A DNA stretch of 64,000 nucleotides, from the NCBI RefSeq assembly GCF_002140975.2, contig NZ_CP147247.1, forward strand, positions 2,454,501-2,518,500. The letters run 5' to 3'. Origin of the DNA: Enterococcus sp. 9E7_DIV0242. GTDB lineage: Bacteria; Bacillota; Bacilli; Lactobacillales; Enterococcaceae. The first letter of the stretch is position 1. Each line of letters starts with the position of its first letter. Shown here piece after piece: positions 36,874-45,863 of this stretch. The translations under genes and the position numbers were made by a program. Under the pieces are notes generated by a model. It was not told the origin of the DNA and did no database searches. It was given only the letters and a program-made list of their open reading frames with translations.

Positions 36874-38523
36874 TTATTTGATTCGAACCTTTTTGCGTAG
36901 CGCATTTACATTTTTACCAAGCAAACGATCTGCTAAACGAAGCTTCAAGGTCATATAGCCGTAAACTCCGGCTCCTACTGCCGCAACCAGTAAAATAATC
37001 AGGAAAGCCTGAATTTTTCGGTCCGGCGTTAAAAATAGATACAAGAATTGTCTGGTTACAAAGGCAAAGACAACCATGATCAAGGTAATAATCAGAACCA
37101 GCAAGCTACGACGCAAGGTCAAGCTCAGATTGAATTTCGCAATTTCTTTGATTTTACGGATCATTAGATAGCTGGCAACACTGAAACCAATCACAGTGGC
37201 AATCAGCGGACCATACACTTCAAACATCCGTATACTTGGGTACTGAACGATTAGTTTGACGACTAAGCCAATCCCAAAATAACGCATAGCAGCACGATTG
37301 CCGTACATCCCCATCAACATATTCGATACCAACATGTATAATGCAAGGAATATCCCTGCATAACAGGCTTGAATCAGAACATTTGTCCCTAAGGCATCTG
37401 GGCGATAGAACAAGGTATACAGCGGCTTCGCCAATACGATCATCCCAAAGGTTGAGGGCAGCATCACAAAGGCAAACAGCTGTAGATTATTGCTGATTAG
37501 TTTTGACAATCCACGGTAATTTTTCAACGTCACTGCCTCAGTAATCAATGGTAAGCCTGTGGAAGCAATAGATGTCGCAAGAGCAATTATGACCATCGTC
37601 AGCTTATCTGGGTTCGCATTAAAAATCCCGAACAGCTCACGTAACTGACTGTCAGAATAGGTCGTAAAGGTTCGCATAAAATTAGAAAAAGTAAATTGAT
37701 CGACGAGCTTGAAAACTGTCACACCTGAACCTACGATGATAAAAGGAATCGCTTCTCTAAATGTCTCGATCAATAGCTCCTGAGCAGAAATCTTATGCTT
37801 GTTGGCGCTATGTTCTTCTAGGTAATCGAACATCGGGCGCTGCTTGTGCATATAGAAATACAGCACCACAAAGCTGACGATCATCCCAATAAACGCCGCA
37901 AATGTTGATTGTGTCACTGCATCTACATAATTTCCATCCAGCACCTTCATGATAATAAATGCCGTCAAAAGCATATAAAACACGCGAGCGACCTGCTCAG
38001 CTATTTGTGATAAGGCAAATGGCATCATATCTTGATTTCCTTGGAAATATCCTCTGATAACACTCATACAAGGAAAAATCAACACAGCCAAACTCAATGC
38101 TTGCATGGTAGGTATCAGCTCTTCTCCGCCACCGGACCAACTGGCTAGCGCAGGAGCAGCTAAATACATGATCACAGCGAAAACCAATCCCAGAATAGCC
38201 ATCATTTGCAAGGCTTTACGGAATAGCTGGCGACTGATTTTGTATTCATTCATCGAATTGTAATGTGCCGTCTGCTTGGCAATAGCCGCAGGTATTCCTG
38301 CAGTTGAAATCAATAGAAATAATGAGTAAATAGTGTACCCCATAGAAAGTAGACTATTCGCCTCGTCGCCATGCTCACCCATCCAGGCATACCATGGAAT
38401 AATATAAACCGCTCCTAATAAGCGGGAAATGATGTTACTGGCTGTCATCCACGCTGATCCCTTGACCATTTTTTCTTGATTGGATAACATTGTTTGTCCA
38501 TCGGACACTGGTTGATTGATCAT
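36874..38523 (-). CDS. Polysaccharide/lipid flippase, MATE/MurJ-like (SpoVB family)
   Basis: 549 residues, about 14 membrane segments, Polysacc_synt family with the N-terminal KMVKGSAWMTASNIISRLLG pattern of YtgP/SpoVB proteins. Such proteins flip lipid-linked cell wall precursors and can replace MurJ. ATG 38523 follows GGAGG with five-base spacing; a start nine codons earlier is weaker. Basic C-terminus (ALRKKVRIK). Monocistronic. Confidence 0.87.
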   Translation of the reverse strand: MINQPVSDGQTMLSNQEKMVKGSAWMTASNIISRLLGAVYIIPWYAWMGEHGDEANSLLSMGYTIYSLFLLISTAGIPAAIAKQTAHYNSMNEYKISRQLFRKALQMMAILGLVFAVIMYLAAPALASWSGGGEELIPTMQALSLAVLIFPCMSVIRGYFQGNQDMMPFALSQIAEQVARVFYMLLTAFIIMKVLDGNYVDAVTQSTFAAFIGMIVSFVVLYFYMHKQRPMFDYLEEHSANKHKISAQELLIETFREAIPFIIVGSGVTVFKLVDQFTFSNFMRTFTTYSDSQLRELFGIFNANPDKLTMVIIALATSIASTGLPLITEAVTLKNYRGLSKLISNNLQLFAFVMLPSTFGMIVLAKPLYTLFYRPDALGTNVLIQACYAGIFLALYMLVSNMLMGMYGNRAAMRYFGIGLVVKLIVQYPSIRMFEVYGPLIATVIGFSVASYLMIRKIKEIAKFNLSLTLRRSLLVLIITLIMVVFAFVTRQFLYLFLTPDRKIQAFLIILLVAAVGAGVYGYMTLKLRLADRLLGKNVNALRKKVRIK

Positions 38524-38800
38524 TAACTCCTCCAACTTTCTCTTAAACATACTCTTCTTATTTTAATTGTAAAATCGAGGATATGCAATGGATTTATAAA
38601 ATAATTATTCGTTGTTCGTGAAATTGCGCAAAGAAACGATGAATGCCCGTCATTTCAGGAAATCACGAGTCTTTTTTTTATGTACTTCGCTTATTCTTTC
38701 ACAAACCTGAAGCTTAAGCAGCTCTTTATTTTATATCTAAGTCAAACGCTTTCGGATGAAATCGTCAAGAGAACGTCCCCATCTTTAACGTTTCTTTTAC
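38524..38800. other. Intergenic region, no gene seen
   Basis: 277 bp, AT-rich. It should contain the flippase promoter. Open frames here lack ribosome binding sites and family features. Confidence 0.4.
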
Positions 38801-39679
38801 TTATCGTTCGGATAGCTGTGACTCATGCAAAGCAATCTCATAAACCATATTCAGTCGATTGGCATAATCAGTATGGTGGACGGTTTGATGAAAAAAGGTA
38901 ATGATTTGTTGGCAACACTCGATCCCCGCCGGCTCATTTTTCTTGATCAGAAGTAGTCCCCGCAAAAACTCCGCGTAAGCATCAAAAGGTAAGGAGTATA
39001 GATCCTTCCTTGCCGAGTCACTGTCTCTGTACATGATTAAAATATTTTCCGCATGAGTCAATTGATTCAACCGGATAAAATGAGCTGCGACATGCAGAAG
39101 AAAATCAATCACCTGGTGTTGAAGCACCATGTGTTTGTCTATCTTCCGACGAAATACTTGCTCTGTGCGCAAAAGCAATTCGTCTGCTTCAAAGGGCATT
39201 TGCGCATAGGTCGCCAAAAAGAACTCATAGCGTCCCCACTCCTCTACTTCTCTCAAATAATTCGTGATAACGCCCATATCCACATCAAAGGAAGCCGTAA
39301 AAATCGTGTTGTATATATTTTTACTGACTATTGCCACATGATAGAATCGCTCTTCCTTCGTTTCCCTATATTTTTCTTCATAGCTGTTGATGAGCTTCTT
39401 AAATGCTAAAGAATTACTGGAATGACCGATAATATCCAGCTCATGTTCTACGTTTCGCAGCCAACTGTCTACCATGTCTCCCTGCCATTCATGGATAAAC
39501 TCTTCGGTTGATGCGTTCATTCGGTTCATTAATAAAAAGTAATTTGACAGACTGATGTTGCTGTCACCCCGTTCAAATTTCCTTAAAAACTGCGGAGAGA
39601 CAATTCCCTCAGCTGTTTCTGTCACTTTTAAGCCCTTTCTCTCTCTAATCTCTTTAAACACTTGCCCTAATTGTTCCAT
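38801..39679 (-). CDS. Rgg/GadR/MutR-family regulator
   Basis: 292 residues. N-terminal XRE helix-turn-helix (LGQVFKEIRERKGLKVTETAEG) and the Rgg C-terminal TPR-like domain, total length usual for the family. Rgg proteins respond to short peptide pheromones imported by Opp and act on neighbouring genes. The promoter region has a perfect 20-bp palindrome, and a small hydrophobic protein gene is divergent. Confidence 0.87.
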   Translation of the reverse strand: MEQLGQVFKEIRERKGLKVTETAEGIVSPQFLRKFERGDSNISLSNYFLLMNRMNASTEEFIHEWQGDMVDSWLRNVEHELDIIGHSSNSLAFKKLINSYEEKYRETKEERFYHVAIVSKNIYNTIFTASFDVDMGVITNYLREVEEWGRYEFFLATYAQMPFEADELLLRTEQVFRRKIDKHMVLQHQVIDFLLHVAAHFIRLNQLTHAENILIMYRDSDSARKDLYSLPFDAYAEFLRGLLLIKKNEPAGIECCQQIITFFHQTVHHTDYANRLNMVYEIALHESQLSER

Positions 39680-39707
39680 CTATGCTCTCCCGATTGATTA
39701 TATTCTG

Positions 39708-39727
39708 AAGGAAACTATAGTTTCCTT
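39708..39727. promoter_or_regulatory. 20-bp perfect palindrome upstream of rgg
   Basis: AAGGAAACTATAGTTTCCTT, 29 bp before the rgg start. Likely operator for the Rgg protein or for another dimeric regulator. Confidence 0.55.
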
Positions 39728-39804
39728 TTAAATAACCTATGTCTCTCCCGCTCTTTCTTTTGAAAGAATAGGTTCTATATTCATTATTTTCATTTCACTA
39801 TGTG

Positions 39805-39810
39805 TATAAT
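39805..39810 (+). promoter_or_regulatory. Extended -10 for the small membrane gene
   Basis: TGTG-TATAAT at 39801-39810 resembles an extended -10, about 55 bp before the small ORF. No clear -35 was seen. Confidence 0.4.
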
Positions 39811-39863
39811 CACTTTACCACTAAAGAAAGGGCTTTGTCATACAAAAGTTAGGGTTGCCACTC

Positions 39864-40064
39864 ATGCATCTACCCATTTTATCTGTCGTTTTCAGCTTTC
39901 TTCTTAGCTACTCGAGCTTGTTGCTTTTCCCATTCCTGATGTCTCTGGTTCGGAAAAATATTCTTCTCGTGCTTTTTCTCAGCCTAGCCCTGCTAATCAG
40001 CCTCTTTGTGCTCAGTGCCAGAAGAAAAAAAGGGTTGCCTTCTCCCATATCCAGTCATCACTAA
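39864..40064 (+). CDS. Small two-helix membrane protein next to rgg
   Basis: 66 residues starting MHLPILSVVFSFLLSYSSLL, with two hydrophobic helices and a basic tail ending RRKKGLPSPISSHH. It has a TATAAT about 55 bp upstream and a terminator 47 bp after the stop, which supports a real gene; the ribosome binding site (AGGG, ten bases away) is weak. Not recognised. It may be an Rgg target. A start three codons earlier (TTG) is possible. Confidence 0.42.
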   Translation: MHLPILSVVFSFLLSYSSLLLFPFLMSLVRKNILLVLFLSLALLISLFVLSARRKKGLPSPISSHH

Positions 40065-40110
40065 GCCTGTTAAAACGTGAACTACAAGAATATCCTGATA
40101 CAATAATACA

Positions 40111-40145
40111 GAGATTTTCGATACGCTTTCGAGAGTCTCTTTTTG
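40111..40145 (+). terminator. Terminator of the small membrane gene
   Basis: GAGA...TCGA/TCGA...TCTC stem followed by TTTTTG on the plus strand. Confidence 0.65.
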
Positions 40146-40339
40146 TTTGCTCATTTTCATCTCTGTCTGACTCGAATGATTCCTACATTCCTTAATTTAA
40201 TCGACAATTCGATGCCTCCTCGTCTTCTAAAAAATGATTTTTATGAAAATTAATAAAAAGTAAGAAAACAACTTGTATTTCATTATAAAGATTTGTATGA
40301 TGGAAATGCTGAATTAAATTAACGGAGGCGGGAAGAAAC

Positions 40340-41026
40340 ATGGGAAGAAAAGAAGACAGACAGGCAATGAAAACACCTATAACAAAAAAAAGATGGTTTT
40401 GGTTCCTGATTCTGCTGGTGCTCGCCGGAGGCGGTTTTGCCGCAGTGAAGTTGATTCCAATTCCACTTGATTTTACTTTTGGTAAAACGGCGACAGAAGA
40501 GTCGAGTACACCACCAAAAGAATCTTCAGAAAACAATATCACGGCAGAAGATGCTGGCGAAATTATAGCAACCTATAAATCAATTGCTTTAGGCGATCCC
40601 TTGGTAGAAGACACAAAAGGAGCTACGTACGATGAAGTAGTGGCAATTCTAGGTGAACCGAGCTCAAATGTCGATTCTGAAATCGGCGGCACCACATCAA
40701 AAATGGTCATCTGGAACAGCTTTAACGGTGCTGCAACGATTAGTGTAACCTTCAAGGATAACCAGGCGACTGGAAAAAGCATGTCAAAAATTCCTGTAGA
40801 AGAAAAGAAAACAAAAATCACGACGGCGCAGGTCGATGCGATTCCGTTTGACGGAACGTATACCTATGACCAAGCCAGCCAATATTTTGGTACACCAGAT
40901 TCACTCAGTGATTCGTTAATCGATGGTGTACAAGCTGTTACAGCTATTTGGACGACCAATATGGAACAAGGCGTGACCTTCCACTTTGACAATGATATTG
41001 CTGTCTCTAAGGAAGCTGTGGAATAG
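40340..41026 (+). CDS. Membrane-anchored protein with two DUF3862/SmpA-like domains
   Basis: 228 residues. A basic N-terminus and one membrane helix (about 20-38) are followed by a Ser/Glu-rich linker and two related domains of about 75 residues. Each begins with T-Y-D-E/Q-A/V...L/F-G-(E/T)-P (TYDEVVAILGEPS and TYDQASQYFGTPD). This matches DUF3862/BLIP-like outer-surface proteins. GGAGGCGGGAAGAAAC precedes the ATG. Function unknown; possibly envelope-related. Confidence 0.75.
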   Translation: MGRKEDRQAMKTPITKKRWFWFLILLVLAGGGFAAVKLIPIPLDFTFGKTATEESSTPPKESSENNITAEDAGEIIATYKSIALGDPLVEDTKGATYDEVVAILGEPSSNVDSEIGGTTSKMVIWNSFNGAATISVTFKDNQATGKSMSKIPVEEKKTKITTAQVDAIPFDGTYTYDQASQYFGTPDSLSDSLIDGVQAVTAIWTTNMEQGVTFHFDNDIAVSKEAVE

Positions 41027-41040
41027 AATAATACAAGACT

Positions 41041-41079
41041 AAAGCTCCTCCTTACATGTATTGCGTAGGGAGGAGCTTT
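41041..41079 (+). terminator. Terminator of the DUF3862-like gene
   Basis: AAAGCTCCTCC/GGAGGAGCTTT stem right after the stop codon. The following 400 bp (41080-41484) contain no supported gene; TATAAT-like sequences near 41388 may be the promoter of the XRE gene. Confidence 0.7.
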
Positions 41080-41484
41080 AAAGCATCTCTTGACTCTCAG
41101 TACAAAGAATACTATTTGAAAAAGTGACTTATATTATCGCATCCTCTGAAACCAAGGCAATGATTCTACCCATGTAGTTCCACTATCATCATTTTAGGGG
41201 TGCTAGGACCGATCTTGGCTATTGATGCTTCGGAATAGTCGACGTGGTACTCCTCTCTTCAACTGGCAGAACAAATAAAGCCGATCCAACAACTACAATT
41301 TTTTAAACTTTCTTATAATCTAGTAGTCTGATAATTTTATTTGGCTGTTTCCTTAAGAACTGATTGTTTTTTCATAAACGCTGTTGTTATAATATTTAGA
41401 GCACTATAAACTGATAGTTGAGTCGATTTTTAGTCCGTTCAACTACTCGCTGATTGTGTATTTGAATCCAAGGAGGCTATACTT

Positions 41485-41775
41485 GTGATAGAAATTGGAA
41501 CGAAAATAAAAGAACTAAGAATCTCAAAAAAATTGTCTCAAAAAGAGCTAGCTGAATTTTTAAATGTTACTCCTCAAGCAGTTTCAAAGTGGGAACTGAA
41601 TAAAAGTTATCCTGATATTGATACTTTGGTAAAACTCAGTCGGCTTTTCGACGTTTCAACAGCTGTTATTCTAGGGGAAGCAAAACAATCTTTTTTTGAT
41701 TCTTTTTTCAAAAATAAAGGATGGATTAAAATGAATCAATCAGACAAAAAAACACACAACCGAACAACCAGTTAG
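41485..41775 (+). CDS. XRE-family helix-turn-helix protein, probably truncated by a frameshift
   Basis: 96 residues. Complete HTH_3 domain at 1-65 (KIKELRISKKLSQKELAEFL, TPQAVSKWE). GTG start after AAGGAGG. After MNQSDKK the frame meets a run of seven A and ends soon after, while a coding frame without a start continues in the -1 frame. The C-terminal half of the original protein is therefore in the next entry. Confidence 0.72.
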   Translation: MIEIGTKIKELRISKKLSQKELAEFLNVTPQAVSKWELNKSYPDIDTLVKLSRLFDVSTAVILGEAKQSFFDSFFKNKGWIKMNQSDKKTHNRTTS

Positions 41776-42119
41776 ATACAGTTGATCAGACAAAAGAGGG
41801 CTCTAGAAAAAAGATAGCTTTTGTACTCTATGCAAATAATGCTTTGCTAGGTACAGGTTATTTATCCGGTGTGCCTAATAAGAAGAAATTGGAAGAAACA
41901 ATTTATAAAGCCCTCGAAAAGGACTACTTAGTGACGTTTAAATGGGAAGCTGCAAAAGAGCTTGGCGTAGAAGCGCTAATTATCCCGAAACCCTTTTATC
42001 CAATTTTTAATAAGGATAAAATTGAAGAAATCAATGTACCTGCAACCCTTTTTATTAACGAAAACGTAGAAGAAATAAAACAACTCATTGATGATCATTT
42101 CAAGAATAAACTAAAATAG
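41730..42119 (+). pseudogene. Displaced C-terminal part of the XRE gene
   Basis: In the -1 frame an open stretch runs from 41730 to 42119. From 41748 it reads KNTQPNNQLDTVDQTKEGSR and onward for about 123 residues through IAFVLYANNALLGTGYL and NVPATLFINENVEEIKQLID. It has no ATG and no ribosome binding site. A one-base change in the A7 tract (41746-41752) would join it to the XRE protein. Domain not recognised. This is a decayed gene, a phase-variable tract, or a sequencing error. Confidence 0.6.
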
Positions 42120-42142
42120 CTTGATTGATAAATTGAAAGAAT

Positions 42143-42190
42143 AAGAGTGTGCTGATGACCAGTTTCTTCTGGAAAATCTTCCACTCTTTT
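42143..42190 (+). terminator. Terminator after the XRE gene
   Basis: AAGAGTG/CACTCTT stem followed by TTTTT on the plus strand. The remaining 340 bp to 42532 hold no supported gene. Confidence 0.65.
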
Positions 42191-42532
42191 TTGTATTCTT
42201 TGCGTTTTAGAGCATCAGCTAAGGGGTATTCTTAATCATAAAAAGTCTTACCTGATAAATTATTTTTCGTTTTGAATGAAACGATTTTTATTTTGGCAGA
42301 TAAGCAGTCGGCTAAAAAAGTAGGATATTTACTTTCTGCATTATCCCACTACTTTGCAATCGTTCGCTAAATCAGCTATTCATCCTTTTTAGAAAGCTAT
42401 ATTTTATTACTTACTATTTTTACAATATATTGGATGTGTTTCCCCAAAATTCAGCTTTTTTAGGTCACTACATATAACTCAATTCCCACACTTTTGATTT
42501 GCGGTTTTATTAATAAGACTATTCATAATTTG

Positions 42533-43459
42533 CTATTTTTCCGGTGTGATATACGAGACCATTGGTACGGTTACACCAATAGAGCTTCCTCTAACGAAGG
42601 GTTTGTCTTTTAGCGCTGTTAAATTCTTTACTTGTCCTGTGACCATCACTCCTAAAACTTCTAGGTCATCTACCTTTTTATTTTGATTATCCTGTATAAA
42701 AGCCGCCATTTCTTTATTGAGCGTGGGGGAAATGTATGTTTCAAATGAGCTGAAAAAATAATCTTTATCTGCTTCTGCATCAAAGATACGATTTTCTTCA
42801 TCAACACTTAATTGAAAACCATAGACTGGCATACCGGCAGGACCTTGGCTTTCGTCTCTCTCCTCAGAAAACAAATACAACCAAACAACATTGACGTTTT
42901 CAGGAAACATTTTCTTCACTTCACTATAGAGATAGGGCTGATCAAAAGAAATGGCTACCTCTGCAAGAGAATCATCCATGTTTTTTAACTCCTCTAATTC
43001 ATTTTTCACCCCATCATAATAGTTTTCGATCGCCGGATTGTAGAATGTGGCGACTTTTTGCTTGGTTTGACGATTGTATTCATACGAGTTTTTAGAGGAA
43101 TGGTACCAGGAAGGAAGTAGTTCATTATAGTCTATCTCGTTTCCCAAAACACTGTACTTGCTACGTAAACTACTCCATGGCACCATATAGCCGTCTATAT
43201 TTTTCGATTGGTTCGTGACTACTTCTCCGCCTAAAATTGAACTGTTAGCAATCACCTGCGAATCAATTTGTGTGTTTGGTGACGCAATTGTTTGATAGGT
43301 AAACAACGACTGGTCCAGCTCATGGTAATTGTTCGTAGCGACCTTATCTAATATGAAAACCAACATACCCGACATCGTCAGAAAAATTATGATCGAAACA
43401 CAACTAATCGTCACTAACTGCTTTCTTTTAGCTTTTTTGATACTCTTATTTAAATCCAT
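42533..43459 (-). CDS. Anti-sigma factor, sigma-factor-regulator N/C domains
   Basis: 308 residues. Short cytoplasmic N-terminus (MDLNKSIKKAKRKQL), one membrane helix (about 15-38) and a long extracellular domain of the Sigma_reg_N/Sigma_reg_C type. It should hold the ECF sigma factor inactive until a surface signal arrives. Two adjacent ATG codons (43462, 43459) overlap the sigma stop; GGGAGG is best spaced for the second. Confidence 0.82.
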   Translation of the reverse strand: MDLNKSIKKAKRKQLVTISCVSIIIFLTMSGMLVFILDKVATNNYHELDQSLFTYQTIASPNTQIDSQVIANSSILGGEVVTNQSKNIDGYMVPWSSLRSKYSVLGNEIDYNELLPSWYHSSKNSYEYNRQTKQKVATFYNPAIENYYDGVKNELEELKNMDDSLAEVAISFDQPYLYSEVKKMFPENVNVVWLYLFSEERDESQGPAGMPVYGFQLSVDEENRIFDAEADKDYFFSSFETYISPTLNKEMAAFIQDNQNKKVDDLEVLGVMVTGQVKNLTALKDKPFVRGSSIGVTVPMVSYITPEK

Positions 43460-43926
43460 CATTGATCCTCCCAATTTGCTTTTAATTTTTTTCGTGCTCT
43501 GTATAATTGCTTCTTCACGGTTTCTACTTTTTGATCTAACATAGCTGCAATATCCTCATACGATAGTCGATAATAATACTTAAGTATCAGCAATTCCTGT
43601 TCTTGACTTTTTAGCGAGTCGATAGTCATCCATAAATTTTCTGACTCATTCGTTGGATTCGACTGAGCGTCGATATAGCGAAAGATCAGCTCTTTTTCAC
43701 GTTTCTTTTTCCTGAATAGATCGATATAATTATTGAAAGAAACTCTAAAAAACCAAGGACGTAAATTATCCTGTGTCACATGGATAAGAGAAGAAAATAT
43801 CGTATCATATGTTTTAGAAACAGCATCCTCTGCGTCTTCCAGGGTACTTCCCTTTTTTATCAGCACATTAATTACTTCTTGTCCCAATAAAAGCAATGCT
43901 TCTTCAAATGTCATTTCCTGTTTCAT
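43459..43926 (-). CDS. ECF sigma factor
   Basis: 155 residues. Sigma70 region 2 (about 12-75, LRPWFFRVSFNNYIDLFRK) and region 4 (about 95-150, LSYEDIAAMLDQKVETVKKQLYRARKKL). Length and organisation are typical of SigV/SigW-like ECF factors; its partner is encoded downstream with an ATGATG/TGA overlap. Start at MKQEMTFEEA after AGGAG, eight bases. Likely controls envelope stress genes and itself; its own promoter was not identified. Confidence 0.88.
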   Translation of the reverse strand: MKQEMTFEEALLLLGQEVINVLIKKGSTLEDAEDAVSKTYDTIFSSLIHVTQDNLRPWFFRVSFNNYIDLFRKKKREKELIFRYIDAQSNPTNESENLWMTIDSLKSQEQELLILKYYYRLSYEDIAAMLDQKVETVKKQLYRARKKLKANWEDQ

Positions 43927-44280
43927 TTTATTTTCTCCTTTCATCTATACAACGTTTGAATAGCTAAAAAAGTGGACAAGAATAGTCATTTTATTTATTG
44001 TTTCTTTTCATTTTAGAATAGATAATCATTTCAACACATCGTATCGCAAGTAATACACCCATCGCAATACAAAAACATAGCTACAACCTAGACCTGCCTA
44101 AAAGCTAAAAAATAGACGGTAGAGTATAGGGATTAAGCTCGTCATCTGAAGCTTAACACTTATACACCACCGCCTTAAGTAGCAACTAAAACAATAGCTT
44201 TTATTCGCTGTTAAAGCTATATGCCGTTGTATCATTTTTATATCCGATCCCTCATCACACGATAATTCTATATATTTCCA
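43927..44280. other. Intergenic region, no supported gene
   Basis: 354 bp. On the minus strand a short hydrophobic frame (about 43990-44090) reads LCFCIAMGVLLAIRC but has no ribosome binding site and may be a remnant. Otherwise nothing was seen. Confidence 0.35.
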
Positions 44281-44694
44281 TTACTTGGCTTTCTTTTTGT
44301 ATTCTATCAATTGATAGACATCAGGTAAGTCGCGTTCGCTATAAATATCGATTTTGAGCGTCGTTAGCTTGCCTCCATTGGTCATAGCCGTTGCAAAAAT
44401 TTGCTTTAATTCATCTGCTATATCTAAGTCCAAAACACCTTGTCTGCTTCTTTCGTTAAAATGAAGTCCAATAGTGAAATACCCGTCTTTCGCTTCTCCC
44501 CAAAACAATGTTTTTTTCTTCCGAGTGACCTTCATAAGCCAACCACCATCTTTGTAAAAACGCCATTCCAGAACAGCTTCAAAATCTGGTAGCTTGTCTA
44601 CTAATAATTTATACGCAGAAAAACTATTACCTAAAAAAATGCGTAAATTTTCATTTGTTGGCTCTATATTTTTATCCTTTTTAAAATCTATCAT
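44281..44694 (-). CDS. DUF3788 family protein
   Basis: 137 residues starting MIDFKKDKNIEPTNENL, with the WRFYKDGGWLMKVTRKKKTLFWG core and KIDIYSERDLPDV of DUF3788. It is a GyrI-like small soluble protein of unknown role. The ATG follows GGGGAG and lies within the last codons of the AraC gene, so the two are coupled and may share a ligand. Confidence 0.8.
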   Translation of the reverse strand: MIDFKKDKNIEPTNENLRIFLGNSFSAYKLLVDKLPDFEAVLEWRFYKDGGWLMKVTRKKKTLFWGEAKDGYFTIGLHFNERSRQGVLDLDIADELKQIFATAMTNGGKLTTLKIDIYSERDLPDVYQLIEYKKKAK

Positions 44695-45568
44695 AGTACT
44701 CCCCTTCACTGTTACCTCTTTTTTTGATTGGTAACCAATATTCAAGAATGACTCGCTCTACCCCATCTTTAACATGGACCGAAATATCAGGACCGTTATC
44801 ATATTCATAGCCGCTTGTTGGCAGCCATTCTGAAATCACACGCTTTCCCAACACCTGTGTCTCTTCAATCGTTTTGCCCTCATAAGAAAAAATTGCCCAA
44901 GTATAAGCATCAATCCTATATTCTTCTAGAGGCTCTTCTATAGGTGCATTGGTTTCAACCGAAATCAAATAGTGCCAGCTTTCAGTCTTATCATCCGGCA
45001 TCATTACTTCAAGTAATCCCTCTGACTCCTTTTCCATTAATCCCTCTAGCAGCTTGATTGTACCGTTCTCCTCAGCAAGCTGCCACATCTGCTCAACCGG
45101 CTCATTCATCTCTTCAAAATCACCAAAAAGTGGAATAGACGTGCCGACAACTCGGAAGGCTTCCTTTGCCTCGATCCTGAAATCCAGACTTTCCACTCCT
45201 TTCACCACTAATTGAAAGCTAAGCGGTGCATAGGATTTAACCGAAGCACCATCTAATTTAACAAGCGAAGGCGCTATCCCATGAACACTTTGAAAGGCAC
45301 GATTAAAGGCAGTCGGTGAATTATACCCGTATTTTAGAGCCACATCGATGATTTTCATATCGGCATTTTTTAAGTCGACCACCGCCAAAGACATCCTTCT
45401 GCGCCGGATATATTCCGATAATGGAACACCTGTCATATAAGCAAACATTCTCTGAAAATGATAGGAAGAGCAGCCAGCTATTTCAGCAATATCATCGGTA
45501 TGCAGAGCCTCTGTAATATGTTGTTCAATGTAGGTAATTGCCGCATTCATTTTTTCTATCCAATCCAT
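44681..45568 (-). CDS. AraC-family regulator with GyrI-like effector domain
   Basis: 295 residues. AraC helix-turn-helix pair at about 8-105 (SSYHFQRMFAYMTGVPLSEYIRRRR; YGYNSPTAFNRAFQSVHG) and a C-terminal GyrI-like/effector-binding domain, the Rob/YdeE layout that binds hydrophobic drugs or small ligands. The start at MDWIEK uses GGAG nine bases away. Operon with the DUF3788 gene. Confidence 0.87.
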   Translation of the reverse strand: MDWIEKMNAAITYIEQHITEALHTDDIAEIAGCSSYHFQRMFAYMTGVPLSEYIRRRRMSLAVVDLKNADMKIIDVALKYGYNSPTAFNRAFQSVHGIAPSLVKLDGASVKSYAPLSFQLVVKGVESLDFRIEAKEAFRVVGTSIPLFGDFEEMNEPVEQMWQLAEENGTIKLLEGLMEKESEGLLEVMMPDDKTESWHYLISVETNAPIEEPLEEYRIDAYTWAIFSYEGKTIEETQVLGKRVISEWLPTSGYEYDNGPDISVHVKDGVERVILEYWLPIKKRGNSEGEYYDRF

Positions 45569-45767
45569 TTTTATCATCTCCAATAGCATTTATATCGTTT
45601 ATTATAAGGTAGGATAAAAATTTCGTCCTCTCTTCTCACATAATAATTAGCGAGCAAGCGTATTATCAAATAGCTCTATCCAAAATTTTTTATAACAAAT
45701 GCACGCAATGGATCGAAGTTGTATTCCCCAAGCAACCTCAACAATCAGCAAGTTCCGACACGTTGTC

Positions 45768-45796
45768 TTGATGTTTTCGACTTGAAATTGTATGAT
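45768..45796 (+). promoter_or_regulatory. Promoter of murE
   Basis: TTGATG (45768-45773), 17-bp spacer, TATGAT (45791-45796), 67 bp before the start codon. Confidence 0.6.
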
Positions 45797-45863
45797 AAAC
45801 AAGAACGTCGCAAAGCAAGCGACCGTAAGATAGGCAACTGCTCATCACATGGAGGTTGATAAA

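Noticed and set aside
41196..41244. Short frame reading IILGVLGPILAIDASE in the gap before the XRE gene
   Set aside because: It has no start codon or upstream coding context; at most a gene remnant.
43990..44090. Hydrophobic frame upstream of the ECF sigma gene
   Set aside because: No ribosome binding site and interrupted on the 5' side; not enough for a gene.
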